Part shown: positions 55,976-64,000 of the stretch, in pieces
Position numbering within the stretch: position 1 is the first letter of the stretch
How the letters are laid out: each line of letters opens with the position of its first letter
NCBI RefSeq assembly: GCF_001998885.1
Contig: NZ_CP019609.1
Span: 1-64,000, forward strand
DNA: 64,000 bases
Source: Vagococcus penaei
Lineage (GTDB): Bacteria; Bacillota; Bacilli; Lactobacillales; Vagococcaceae
Reading direction: 5' to 3'
Program-made: the position numbers and the translations under genes
Notes under the pieces: generated by a model
Told to the model about the DNA's origin: nothing
The model's database searches: none
The model's input: only the letters and a program-made list of their open reading frames with translations

Positions 55976-56030
55976 TAAATTAGGGGAACGTTAGAACCTT
56001 CTGATGTTCCCTTTTATAAATAGATAGGAT

Positions 56031-56816
56031 ATGAAAACTATGAAAACAAAAAATAAATACACGTTTTTAACATATATAACCTGGATGGTCATTCTTTGTG
56101 TCTGGTTTTTATTAACGAATCGAGAATCCGTGTCGTCCAGTCTGTTTCCATCACCGTCTCAAGTCTGGCAAGCATTTGTGATGATTATGACTGAAGGATA
56201 TAATGGAACATCATTTTGGAAACATGCGGGGATTAGCTTGTACCGTTTAAGTCTCTCATGTCTACTAGCATTAGTTACAGCAATTCCTTTAGGTTTGTTA
56301 AGTGGTTATTTTAAAGCGTTTCGAGCAATCATTGATTCTATCGTACAATTTTATCGTCCCCTTCCACCACTAGCCTATTATACTCTATTAATTTTATGGT
56401 TAGGAATTGATGAATCTTCTAAAGTGACGTTATTATTTTTAGCTGCTTTTTCTCCAATTTATTTAGCGTGTGTTTCAGCTGTAGGGTCAATCAATCCTGA
56501 TTATATTTATAACGCTGAATCGTTGGGTGCATCAAAAAAAGCAGTATTTTTCACAGTTGTATTGCCAAGTTGTTTGCCCAATATATTTACGGGATTACGG
56601 ACAGCTGTAGGTGTAGCTTATACGACCCTCGTTTCTGCTGAAATGATTGCAGCAACCTCAGGAATTGGTTGGATGGTGATTGATGCCTCTCGTTATTTAA
56701 AAAGTGATGTGATGTTTGTCGGTATTATTATAATGGGGATTACGGGCATTTTACTAGATATGATGTTGCGACTATTAGAAAATCATTTTGTATTTTGGAA
56801 AGGAAAAGAAGACTGA
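56031..56816 (+). CDS. Sulfonate/taurine ABC transporter permease (SsuC/TauC-like)
   Basis: The 261-residue permease has six helices and the BPD_transp_1 EAA loop (SINPDYIYNAESLGASKKAVFFTVVLPSCLPNIFTG). It matches the SsuC/TauC/NrtB group (LFPSPSQVWQAF near the start). An in-frame second ATG lies at 56040. The stop overlaps the start of the binding protein gene (TGATG). Its upstream spacing of 55 bases from the reductase suggests the same operon. Confidence 0.9.
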   Translation: MKTMKTKNKYTFLTYITWMVILCVWFLLTNRESVSSSLFPSPSQVWQAFVMIMTEGYNGTSFWKHAGISLYRLSLSCLLALVTAIPLGLLSGYFKAFRAIIDSIVQFYRPLPPLAYYTLLILWLGIDESSKVTLLFLAAFSPIYLACVSAVGSINPDYIYNAESLGASKKAVFFTVVLPSCLPNIFTGLRTAVGVAYTTLVSAEMIAATSGIGWMVIDASRYLKSDVMFVGIIIMGITGILLDMMLRLLENHFVFWKGKED

Positions 56817-57871
56817 TGATAATTAATAAACGACTCAAGAAATTAATTTTAGTGTTGATGAGCTTAATTTTTATAACAGGATGTGGGATGAGTAAAACTA
56901 AGTCTAAAGCGGCTGAGGAAAAACCTCAAGTCATAAAAATTGGTGTGATTAATGTTCCTAATGATAAACAGGTTGCGATTACTCAGGGTTTTTTTGACAA
57001 ATCTTTTAAAGAAAAAGGGATTAAGACAGAGTTTCTTTTCTTCGACTCAGGTGTAGCAGCCAATCAAGCCTTAGCCTCAAATAGTATTGATTTTGCAGAA
57101 ATGGGTTACACAAATGCTGTAGTAGCACTTGCGAATGATTTACCAGCAAAACTTATTTGGATTCATGAAGTTTTGGGCTCAAACGAGGCACTAGTTGTTA
57201 GAAATGGTTCAAATGTTGAAAATATCAAACAACTAGCGGGTAAAAAAATTGCTACACCATTTAGTTCAACTTCACATTATAGTTTATTACAAGCTTTAAA
57301 CGAAGCAGGATTATCTGAAAAAGATGTTACCTTATTAGATATGCAAACAAGTGAAATTGTTGCTGCTTGGTCGCGTGGTGATATCGATGCCGCTTATACT
57401 TGGAAACCCACATTGTCAGAATTAGAGAAAACTGGTAAGGTCATAATTGATAGCGATGATTTAGCGCAAAAGGGTTACGTGACAACAAATATTGAATTAG
57501 TCAACAGTCATTTTGCTGAGAAGTATCCTGAATTAGTTGTTGACTATTTATCCGTCTTAAATGAGGGAGTTAATTTCTATCTTCATGATTATCCGTTAGC
57601 CATCAAGGGTATGGCAACAAAACAAAATTTAAGCTACCAAGAGATAGATGATCAAGTTCAAGGAACTACATGGCTAATAAATTATGCACAATTATCACCT
57701 GATTATCTAGGTAACGAAAAAGAAACTGGTAATTTCCAAAAGGTTTTTTATGATACAGCTATATTTTTAAAAGACCAAGGATCAATTAAAGATGTTCCAA
57801 CGAAAGAAAAAATTGATTCATTTATTGATAAAAGCTATAATTTGAAAATTAATTCAATAGAAAGTAACTAA
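56816..57871 (+). CDS. Sulfonate/taurine-binding lipoprotein (TauA/SsuA-like)
   Basis: The substrate-binding protein of the ABC transporter. The 351-residue protein has a basic N-terminus, a hydrophobic signal segment and the lipobox IFITGC, so it is a lipoprotein anchored outside the membrane. The mature part has the NMT1/TauA fold with SNSIDFAEMGYTNAVVALAN and DIDAAYTWKPTLSELEKTG; the latter resembles TauA. The ATG at 56816 overlaps the permease stop; the longer frame from 56795 has no ribosome-binding site. Substrate (taurine or other sulfonate) is inferred. Confidence 0.9.
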   Translation: MIINKRLKKLILVLMSLIFITGCGMSKTKSKAAEEKPQVIKIGVINVPNDKQVAITQGFFDKSFKEKGIKTEFLFFDSGVAANQALASNSIDFAEMGYTNAVVALANDLPAKLIWIHEVLGSNEALVVRNGSNVENIKQLAGKKIATPFSSTSHYSLLQALNEAGLSEKDVTLLDMQTSEIVAAWSRGDIDAAYTWKPTLSELEKTGKVIIDSDDLAQKGYVTTNIELVNSHFAEKYPELVVDYLSVLNEGVNFYLHDYPLAIKGMATKQNLSYQEIDDQVQGTTWLINYAQLSPDYLGNEKETGNFQKVFYDTAIFLKDQGSIKDVPTKEKIDSFIDKSYNLKINSIESN

Positions 57872-57875
57872 GGCT

Positions 57876-58655
57876 ATGGTAAATAATAATTATTTAATTC
57901 AACTAGAAAATATTTCTCAATCATTTAGTACAACGAATGATACGATTCAAGTGCTAGAAAATATTAGTTTAACAATTAATCAAGGGGATTTTGTTTGCGT
58001 TGTTGGTCCTTCAGGTTGTGGTAAAAGTACTCTGTTAAAAATGATTGCTGGTTATCTAAAACCTACTGAAGGACAAGTGTTGATGTCTGGACAAACTATT
58101 ACTGGTCCGAGTGCTCAAAGAGGAGTCGTTTTTCAAAATCCAACCTTGTATCCATGGCTAACAGTGACCGAAAATATTTGTTATGGCCCAAAAGTTTTAA
58201 AAAAAGATAAGCATCTGACCCAAAAAAAATGTGTGGAATTCTTAACTAATATGTCGTTAGAAAAATTTGCTAATGCGTATCCATTTGAATTATCTGGAGG
58301 GATGAAGCAACGCGTTGCTATTGCTAGAGCATTAATGAACCAACCAGATGTTTTACTGATGGATGAACCATTCAGTGCGCTAGATGCTATCACTCGTTCA
58401 ACCATGCAACAACTAATAAAAAAATTGTGGTTGGATACACATCAAACGATATTCTTAATTACGCATGATATCGAAGAAGCTTTGCTACTGGGTACAAAAA
58501 TTGTGGTTTTATCGAAAAATCCAGGGAAAATAATTTTAGAAAAAATTTTCGATTATCAGATGGAAAAGAAACCATTAACACAATGGAATAAAGAAAAAAA
58601 AGAAAAATTTCAGCAAGATAAACAAATGATTTTAAGCGAAATAACTACTTTATAA
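57876..58655 (+). CDS. Sulfonate/taurine ABC transporter ATPase (SsuB/TauB-like)
   Basis: The 259-residue ATPase has Walker A GPSGCGKST, the Q-loop VVFQNPTLYPWLTV, signature LSGGMKQRVAIARAL, Walker B VLLMDEPFSALD and the H-loop FLITHDIEEALLL. It follows the binding protein by 4 bases and completes the importer. The order permease, binding protein, ATPase and the LysR-YeeE-reductase genes before it form a compact sulfur locus ending at a terminator. Confidence 0.93.
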   Translation: MVNNNYLIQLENISQSFSTTNDTIQVLENISLTINQGDFVCVVGPSGCGKSTLLKMIAGYLKPTEGQVLMSGQTITGPSAQRGVVFQNPTLYPWLTVTENICYGPKVLKKDKHLTQKKCVEFLTNMSLEKFANAYPFELSGGMKQRVAIARALMNQPDVLLMDEPFSALDAITRSTMQQLIKKLWLDTHQTIFLITHDIEEALLLGTKIVVLSKNPGKIILEKIFDYQMEKKPLTQWNKEKKEKFQQDKQMILSEITTL

Positions 58656-58666
58656 TCAGTTTACTT

Positions 58667-58700
58667 AATCTCAGAAGTCATATTCTGGGATTTTTTTTGT
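58667..58700 (+). terminator. Intrinsic terminator of the sulfur operon
   Basis: AATCTCAGAA pairs with TTCTGGGATT with one G-T pair and is followed by eight T. Confidence 0.85.
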
Positions 58701-58767
58701 TAAGTTCTATCAAATCAGCCAATTTTTTGTTACACTTTAGTAGATTGATAAAATTGTAGGTGAAAAT

Positions 58768-59052
58768 ATGAAAGAAAATTACAGCTATCCTTTAAATAGT
58801 GATTGGTCGACTGATGAAATTATTGTTGTGATGAACTTATGGAGTACTCTTGAAAAAGTTTACTCACAAAAAGTGTCCGCAGAAGAATTTTTAACTGTCT
58901 ATCATGAATTTAAACAGGTTGTTAAAAGTATCGGTGAGGAGCGTCAGTTGGGTAATGCTTTTGAAGAACTAACAGGCTACTCTTTATATCGTGTTGCAAA
59001 ACAAGCACGTGTACAGCAAACAGGTAATCTGAACAGAAAGGATTTTGATTAA
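58768..59052 (+). CDS. UPF0223 family protein
   Basis: A 94-residue conserved Firmicutes protein of unknown function. It has YPLNSDWSTDEIIVVMNLWSTLEKVYS, FKQVVKSIGEERQLGNAFEE and LTGYSLYRVAKQAR, all typical of the family. It is followed closely by the inositol-monophosphatase-like gene, the usual neighbour in enterococci and bacilli, with which it is co-transcribed. Confidence 0.9.
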   Translation: MKENYSYPLNSDWSTDEIIVVMNLWSTLEKVYSQKVSAEEFLTVYHEFKQVVKSIGEERQLGNAFEELTGYSLYRVAKQARVQQTGNLNRKDFD

Positions 59053-59053
59053 T

Positions 59054-59824
59054 ATGACTGAAAAGGAATTAATGCTACAAGTAAAACAGTGGGTATTAGA
59101 TGCTGGCGAGTATGTAAAAGTCGAATTAGCCAAGGGGTTTCAAGTTCAAGAAAAATCTGGTCGGTCTGATTTAGTGACAAATGTTGATAAAGCGACTGAA
59201 AAGTTACTAGTTACCAAAATTCGTCAGCATTATCCTGATGATCAGATTATCGGTGAAGAAGGATTAGGCGACCAAGTCACTGATTTATCGGGTAGAGTCT
59301 GGGTAATCGATCCAATTGACGGGACGATGAACTTCGTCAAACAAGGTGAAAATTTTTGTATTATGATTGGAATTTTCCAAGATGGACAACCAATACTTGG
59401 CTTTATTTATGATGTGATGGCTAACCGTTTTATTTATGGTGGTGCATCAGTCGGTGTCTTTTGTAATACAACAAAATTATCACCAGTTGCTGACCAATCT
59501 TTAGAAGAGGGTATTTTAGCAACAAATGGCTTTATGTTTTCTCATAATGTTCATGGTACACAAAAAATCGGTTTAGATGCACTAGCAGTCAGAATTTTAG
59601 GTTGTGCAGGTTTAGATTTTATGAATGTTATATTAGGTAAACAATGTGCCTATATTTCTAATCTTGCGCCGTGGGATTATGCTGCTGGAATGGCACTGGC
59701 TGAGCCATTAGGCCTAATTTGTAGCAATTTAACTGATGAAACTTATAATCTTTTGGGTGGACGTAGTTACTTTGTGGTCGCAACAAAAACTGCTTATGAT
59801 GACATAAAACGCCGTGTTTTTTAA
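59054..59824 (+). CDS. Inositol-monophosphatase family phosphatase
   Basis: The 256-residue protein has the magnesium-binding motifs IIGEEGLG, WVIDPIDGTMNF and APWDYAAGMALAEPLG of the family. Substrates in Firmicutes are uncertain; members act on inositol phosphates, fructose-1,6-bisphosphate or NADP. I take ATG at 59054, two bases after the UPF0223 stop; a TTG at 59045 is only 2 bases from the ribosome-binding site AAAGGA and fits less well. Confidence 0.9.
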   Translation: MTEKELMLQVKQWVLDAGEYVKVELAKGFQVQEKSGRSDLVTNVDKATEKLLVTKIRQHYPDDQIIGEEGLGDQVTDLSGRVWVIDPIDGTMNFVKQGENFCIMIGIFQDGQPILGFIYDVMANRFIYGGASVGVFCNTTKLSPVADQSLEEGILATNGFMFSHNVHGTQKIGLDALAVRILGCAGLDFMNVILGKQCAYISNLAPWDYAAGMALAEPLGLICSNLTDETYNLLGGRSYFVVATKTAYDDIKRRVF

Positions 59825-59873
59825 CTTTTTTTAAGGTTTGAAAACTTTTCCCTTTTTTTCATGAATTATTTTT

Positions 59874-59920
59874 GTTATAATAAGCAGTCGGTAATTTTAT
59901 AGATGGGTGCAAATTGCACC
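59874..59920 (+). promoter_or_regulatory. typA promoter -10 and a short palindrome in its leader
   Basis: TATAAT at 59876-59881, preceded by TGT (extended -10), is followed about 20 bases later by GGTGCAAATTGCACC, a 7-bp inverted repeat with one central base. The palindrome has no T-tail, so it is not a terminator; it could be an operator or a 5'-UTR hairpin. Confidence 0.5.
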
Positions 59921-59952
59921 ATACGTGTTAAAAATAGTGAGGAGATTACATA

Positions 59953-61794
59953 GTGAAATTAAGAAATGATATTCGTAATGTGGCAATTATTGCCCACGTC
60001 GACCATGGTAAAACAACATTGGTGGATGAGTTGTTAAAACAATCAAGTACATTAAACGGTCATATGCAACTGCAAGAACGTGCAATGGACTCTGGTGATA
60101 TTGAAAAAGAACGTGGTATTACCATCTTAGCTAAAAATACAGCAATTAATTATAATGGTAAACACATAAATATTTTAGATACACCTGGACATGCCGATTT
60201 CGGTGGTGAAGTAGAACGTATTATGAAAATGGTTGATGGGGTTGTATTGGTCGTAGATGCTTACGAAGGAACGATGCCTCAAACACGTTTTGTGCTGAAG
60301 AAAGCGCTAGAACAAAAATTAACACCAATTGTTGTTGTGAATAAAATCGATAAACCAACGGCTCGACCAGAAGAAGTTGTCGATGAGGTACTTGAATTAT
60401 TTATCGAATTAGGTGCGGATGACGAACAATTAGAATTCCCTGTTGTTTATGCAGCAGCTGTACATGGAACGTCAAGTTTATCTGATGATCCTGCTGATCA
60501 AGAACATACAATGAATTATGTCTTAGATGCTATTTTAGAGCATATTCCTGCCCCAATTGATAATAGTGATGAACCATTACAATTCCAAGTATCTTTATTA
60601 GACTATAATGACTATGTTGGACGTATTGGTATTGGTCGTGTCTTCCGTGGAAATATTAAAGTCGGTGATCAAGTAGCTTTAATGAAACTTGATGGCGAAG
60701 TGAAAAAATTCCGTGTGACTAAATTACTAGGTTTTTTAGGTTTAGATCGTGTCGAAATTCAAGAAGCTAGAGCGGGTGACTTAATTGCCCTATCTGGTAT
60801 GGAAGATATTTTTGTTGGTGAAACAGTAACACCTGTTGATCAACAAGATGCGTTACCAATCTTACATATTGATGAACCAACATTACAAATGACTTTCTTA
60901 GTAAATAACTCTCCATTTGCTGGTCGTGAAGGTAAATACGTAACTGCGCGTAAAATCGAAGAACGTCTACAAGCACAATTACAAACAGATGTGTCACTAA
61001 AAGTTGAAGAAACTGAATCACCAGATAAATGGGTTGTTTCTGGTCGTGGAGAACTACATTTATCCATCTTAATTGAAAATATGCGTCGTGAAGGCTTTGA
61101 ATTACAAGTATCTCGTCCAAGCGTTATCTACCGTGACGTTGATGGTGTCCTATGTGAACCATTTGAACGTGTTCAAATCGATACACCTGAAGAATATATG
61201 GGTGGCGTGATTGAATCATTAGGTCAACGTAAAGCAGAAATGCAAGACATGATTAATAATGGTAATGGCCAAGTACGTTTGATTTTCCAAGCACCTGCTA
61301 GAGGATTGATTGGTTATTCGACTGAATTTATGTCATTAACACGTGGCTATGGTATTATGAACCATACATTTGACTCATACTTACCAGTTATCTCTGGTTT
61401 GACAACTGGTCGCCGTAATGGTGCGTTAGTATCGATTGACCAAGGTAAAGCAACTACTTATTCAATTATGAGTATTGAAGAACGTGGTACAGTATTCGTT
61501 GAACCTGGTACTGAAGTTTATGAAGGCATGATTGTTGGTCAAAATAGCCGTGAAAATGACTTAGGTGTTAATATTACTAGAGCAAAACAAATGACTAACG
61601 TTCGTTCTGCTAACAAAGACCAAACATCAGTAATTAAGCGTCCGAAAATTTTAACATTAGAAGAATCATTGCAATTCTTAAATGAAGACGAGTATTGTGA
61701 AGTAACGCCAGAAAGCATTCGTTTAAGAAAACAAATTTTAAATAAATCTGAACGTGAAAAAGCATCTAAAAAGAAAAAAACTGCTAGTAACTAA
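59953..61794 (+). CDS. typA: Ribosome-associated GTPase TypA/BipA
   Basis: BipA is a translational GTPase that binds the ribosome like EF-G and aids 50S assembly and growth under stress such as cold. The 613-residue protein has the G1 motif AHVDHGKTT, switch region GDIEKERGITI, G3 DTPGHADF, G4 NKID and later domains ending in a BipA-specific C-terminus (KQMTNVRSANKDQ). The start is GTG at 59953 after GTGAGGAG. The gene is intact and monocistronic. Confidence 0.97.
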   Translation: MKLRNDIRNVAIIAHVDHGKTTLVDELLKQSSTLNGHMQLQERAMDSGDIEKERGITILAKNTAINYNGKHINILDTPGHADFGGEVERIMKMVDGVVLVVDAYEGTMPQTRFVLKKALEQKLTPIVVVNKIDKPTARPEEVVDEVLELFIELGADDEQLEFPVVYAAAVHGTSSLSDDPADQEHTMNYVLDAILEHIPAPIDNSDEPLQFQVSLLDYNDYVGRIGIGRVFRGNIKVGDQVALMKLDGEVKKFRVTKLLGFLGLDRVEIQEARAGDLIALSGMEDIFVGETVTPVDQQDALPILHIDEPTLQMTFLVNNSPFAGREGKYVTARKIEERLQAQLQTDVSLKVEETESPDKWVVSGRGELHLSILIENMRREGFELQVSRPSVIYRDVDGVLCEPFERVQIDTPEEYMGGVIESLGQRKAEMQDMINNGNGQVRLIFQAPARGLIGYSTEFMSLTRGYGIMNHTFDSYLPVISGLTTGRRNGALVSIDQGKATTYSIMSIEERGTVFVEPGTEVYEGMIVGQNSRENDLGVNITRAKQMTNVRSANKDQTSVIKRPKILTLEESLQFLNEDEYCEVTPESIRLRKQILNKSEREKASKKKKTASN

Positions 61795-61862
61795 TTATTA
61801 GTGGTATGAGCGTAAGAAAAACTATTCTTACGCTTTATTTTTTTACTTAAGAAATTATTAAT

Positions 61863-61892
61863 TTGACAAAAGTATATTGGGTTCATTATGAT
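61863..61892 (+). promoter_or_regulatory. Sigma-A promoter of the 50-aa basic protein gene
   Basis: A perfect -35 TTGACA and TATGAT are spaced 18 bases apart, about 32 bases before the ATG. A second TATAAT at 61906-61911 overlaps the ribosome-binding region and is less likely to be used. Confidence 0.72.
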
Positions 61893-61924
61893 TAACTTAC
61901 TATATTATAATGAGGTGATTAATT

Positions 61925-62077
61925 ATGGGGAAAAAAACAAAAAATAGTGTAGTAAAAAAAATAATTACAAGTGGTGTAGCATTAGCGGTTGTCAAAAAAG
62001 TATTTGATAATCAAGATAAAATCTTAGCTTTATTAGGTGACAAATCAAAAGACAAAGACAAAAGTAAACAAAAATAA
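61925..62077 (+). CDS. 50-aa Lys-rich small protein
   Basis: A short gene with its own promoter, a good ribosome-binding site (GAGGTGA, 6 bases before the ATG) and a strong terminator. The protein starts MGKKTKNSVVKKIITSGVAL, continues with an amphipathic or short hydrophobic stretch and FDNQDKILALLGDKS, and ends in a charged Lys/Asp tail. No family recognised. The compact, self-contained unit suggests a real expressed small protein and not a chance frame. Confidence 0.68.
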   Translation: MGKKTKNSVVKKIITSGVALAVVKKVFDNQDKILALLGDKSKDKDKSKQK

Positions 62078-62084
62078 TTTTTTC

Positions 62085-62121
62085 AACTTCTAGACAATTT
62101 ATAGTCTAGAAGTTTTTTTCT
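62085..62121 (+). terminator. Intrinsic terminator of the small protein gene
   Basis: AACTTCTAGAC pairs with GTCTAGAAGTT and is followed by seven T. Confidence 0.88.
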
Positions 62122-62232
62122 TTTTTTACATAATAATTAATTGTGATAATATAAACGTGTAATAATCAGTATGATATGCTTTATTAGTTTTTTTGTATTA
62201 TTTTTAAATTTTTGTCAAAGGAGATGATTCAA

Positions 62233-62997
62233 ATGGATTTTAAAACATTTGATATTAATTTTGGGTTAGAAAATAAAGTAGCCATTATTACTGGTGGTTT
62301 AAGCGGGATAGGTAGCGCAATTGGTGAATTATATGTTAAAAAAGGAGCTAAATTAGCAATTTTTGATATTAATCCCGATACACCGGAATTAGTCGAAGAA
62401 CAATTTGGTACAAAAGCAATTGGGTTCGCAGTTGATGTGACTAGTAAAGAGCAGGTAATGAATGCCGTTAAAGAAACCATGAATCACTTTAAAAAAATTG
62501 ATATTTTAGTTAATTCAGCAGGTGTTTGTTTTCTAGATGATGCTGAAAACTTATCAGAGACAGAATGGGATCTTACCTTTAATATTAATGTTAAAGGTAG
62601 CTTCCTAGTTGCTCAGGCAGTAGGTAATGAGATGATTCAATCTGGTGGTGGAAAAATTATCAATATGGCCTCTCAAGCAGCCTTAGTCGCACTAGATAAT
62701 CATGTGGCTTATGCAGCAAGTAAAGGTGCCATTCTGTCTATGACGAAAGTTTTAGCCTATGAATGGGCGCAATATAGTATTAATGTTAATTGCTTGTCTC
62801 CAACGATTGTTTTAACTGAATTAGGTAAGAAGGCCTGGGCTGGCCAAGTTGGAGAAGACATGAAGCAACAAATTCCAATTGGGCGATTTGGTTATCCTGA
62901 GGAAGTCGCAGCAAGCGCCTTATTCTTAGCGTCAGATGCTTCTAATTTAATGACTGGTGAAAATATGGTTATTGATGGTGGATATACGATTAAGTAA
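62233..62997 (+). CDS. Short-chain dehydrogenase/reductase, polyol-dehydrogenase-like
   Basis: A 254-residue classical SDR. The cofactor motif TGGLSGIGSAIG is followed by an Asp at the end of beta-2 (FDIN), which favours NAD. The NSAG motif, the catalytic Ser in MASQAALVAL, and YAASK with the catalytic Tyr and Lys are all present, and the C-terminus has the usual TGENMVIDGGYTIK. Similarity in layout to GolD/DthD-type sugar-alcohol dehydrogenases is suggested, but the substrate is not known. The ATG at 62233 is 9 bases from AAAGGAG; the upstream in-frame starts are too close to or before it. Confidence 0.88.
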   Translation: MDFKTFDINFGLENKVAIITGGLSGIGSAIGELYVKKGAKLAIFDINPDTPELVEEQFGTKAIGFAVDVTSKEQVMNAVKETMNHFKKIDILVNSAGVCFLDDAENLSETEWDLTFNINVKGSFLVAQAVGNEMIQSGGGKIINMASQAALVALDNHVAYAASKGAILSMTKVLAYEWAQYSINVNCLSPTIVLTELGKKAWAGQVGEDMKQQIPIGRFGYPEEVAASALFLASDASNLMTGENMVIDGGYTIK

Positions 62998-63034
62998 CTA
63001 AGTAGTTTGTGTAGACTACTTACTATATAAAATA

Positions 63035-63080
63035 AAAAAGCAGAGTATTAGACCTTTGAGGTTGATACTCTGCTTTTATT
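63035..63080. terminator. Bidirectional terminator between SDR and Eis-like genes
   Basis: AAAAGCAGAGTAT pairs with ATACTCTGCTTTT. The convergent genes on both sides can use it. Confidence 0.85.
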
Positions 63081-64000
63081 TAGAAATAATCACTAAAGTA
63101 GGCTTCTTGATCAGGAATAATACGTTCTAAAGTACGTAAGGTCTCTTTGTCAGTTTTTAGACGTTCAACGCGGTACAAATAAGAAGGACGTTTATAGCTC
63201 ATAAATAGCGCAGTAAGTGTTTGAATATCGATATACACTGGATTACCAATAGGTTTATGACTGACTGTTAAGTCATCATTTTCATCCCAGAGTAAGCTAA
63301 AAGTTCCATTATTCCATTCAGCAATAGGGTCTTCAATCACAAAATGAAATGGTTTCCCCGTTGTAATGAATGGATAATGTTTAATAAATTGCTCTACATC
63401 GACTATCCGTCCCATAAAATATGGTGCGATAAATTCTTTGATTTCACTATCTTCAAATAAAAAGGCAATAGGCTCACTTTTGTAGGTCGTCCCTTTAACG
63501 AGTTCAATCATAGAAAAATGAGCAGAAACAAAATTCCATAAACCTAGTCGAGCTTCCTGATTTAGGTAAACCATCTCTTTAATATGGAAAACTTCTTCAG
63601 CAATCCAATAGAAGCAAAAACCTTGAGGTTCTCCATCTTTATTATAGTAGATAGCAGCTATCCGTTCTTCTTCATTTTCCCAACGCCAATATTCTTCCCA
63701 ATTTAGTTCTGTTCGAATCATGGCACCGTGATTTTGTTCAGCAAACTGATTGTATACTGTAAAGACATCCTCATGTGAGATGTTTTCACGTTCGACACGA
63801 CCTGGGACATCAACTATTTTGGGTAATTGTGAGTCTTTAATTTCAAAGGTAATCGTATCGGAGATGATTTCCCAGCCTTTTCGGCGATAGTAGGGAATAC
63901 TGTAAGGATATAAATACGAAATCCATTGTTCATTTTCTCGCATTTTTTCTAATGATAGTCTAACTAAATCACTCATTAAACCTAAATTAGCGTATTCTGG
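63080..64000 (-). CDS. Eis-like GNAT N-acetyltransferase (5'-partial)
   Basis: The frame is open to the right window edge, so the N-terminus is missing. What is present begins PEYANLGLMSDLVRLSLEKM, the acetyl-CoA-binding region of a GNAT domain, followed by SYLYPYSIPYYRRKGWE. Then come a second GNAT-like domain and a C-terminal SCP2-like domain (from about PFHFVIEDP), which is the Eis layout. Eis-type enzymes acetylate amines, including aminoglycosides in mycobacteria; the Firmicutes homologues have no established substrate. The ATG at 63976 is internal. Confidence 0.85.
   Translation of the reverse strand, partial: PEYANLGLMSDLVRLSLEKMRENEQWISYLYPYSIPYYRRKGWEIISDTITFEIKDSQLPKIVDVPGRVERENISHEDVFTVYNQFAEQNHGAMIRTELNWEEYWRWENEEERIAAIYYNKDGEPQGFCFYWIAEEVFHIKEMVYLNQEARLGLWNFVSAHFSMIELVKGTTYKSEPIAFLFEDSEIKEFIAPYFMGRIVDVEQFIKHYPFITTGKPFHFVIEDPIAEWNNGTFSLLWDENDDLTVSHKPIGNPVYIDIQTLTALFMSYKRPSYLYRVERLKTDKETLRTLERIIPDQEAYFSDYF

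Overview
The window is AT-rich Firmicutes DNA with strong Shine-Dalgarno sites, short intergenic gaps and many U-tailed intrinsic terminators. Gene content and order point to a lactic acid bacterium of the Enterococcaceae, and a Vagococcus-like organism is my best inference. The pointers are the acc genes at the end of a fab/acc operon, pfkA-pyk, a DUF969-DUF979-pcp operon, and an aroE-aroF-aroB-aroC-tyrA-aroA-aroK-pheA operon followed by an LCP protein. No rRNA, tRNA, CRISPR array, prophage or replication origin is visible.

Layout. 1-2.7 kb: end of the fatty-acid operon (accC partial, accD, accA). 2.7-5.7 kb: small membrane proteins, including a YitT-type protein and a paralogous pair with basic tails. 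5.76-7.35 kb: an IS1182-family element flanked by two copies of a perfect 30-bp palindrome. 7.36-8.84 kb: a three-ORF minus-strand cassette of unrecognised membrane/coiled-coil proteins. 9.1-15.5 kb: a TPP-riboswitch-controlled thiamine salvage operon (YkoE-YkoD-YkoC transporter, TenA, ThiW, ThiM, ThiE, ThiD). 15.6-21.2 kb: a CofE-like protein of unknown role, a nucleoside hydrolase, a purine permease, an MFS exporter and a small DUF2929 protein. 21.4-27.7 kb: dnaE, pfkA, pyk. 27.8-29.3 kb: an ISL3-family element sitting in the T-tract of the pyk terminator with an 8-bp duplication. 29.4-30.8 kb: a frameshifted amino-acid permease. 31-33.3 kb: DUF969-DUF979-pcp. 33.3-34.6 kb: a type I phosphodiesterase. 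34.7-43.1 kb: the complete shikimate/Phe/Tyr operon, preceded by a leader peptide rich in Phe and Tyr codons and by alternative RNA hairpins. 43.2-48.8 kb: LCP protein, DegV, alanine racemase, AEC transporter, DEAD-box helicase. 48.9-51.8 kb: a small HicB-like ORF, then SdpI-family protein, response regulator and a histidine kinase broken by a frameshift. 51.9-58.7 kb: a sulfur-assimilation locus (LysR regulator, YeeE/YedE transporter, CoA-disulfide-reductase/rhodanese fusion, taurine/sulfonate ABC transporter). 58.8-64 kb: UPF0223, inositol-monophosphatase-like protein, typA/bipA, a 50-aa basic protein, an SDR dehydrogenase and a partial Eis-like acetyltransferase.

How it fits together. Thiamine is apparently salvaged through ECF uptake of its pyrimidine and thiazole precursors, with feedback from TPP. 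Aromatic amino acids are made de novo, and operon expression is apparently sensed through Phe/Tyr-tRNA charging at a leader peptide, unlike the T-box solution common in this phylum. The sulfur locus would import reduced sulfur and sulfonates and process persulfides.

The best candidates for something new are the aro leader (34742-35085), the palindrome-duplicating IS1182 element, and the coiled-coil cassette at 7.36-8.84 kb. Two genes (permease, histidine kinase) are each broken by one missing A in an A-run, and a third ORF pair could be joined by one extra A. This could be real decay, slippage-based switching, or homopolymer errors in the assembly.
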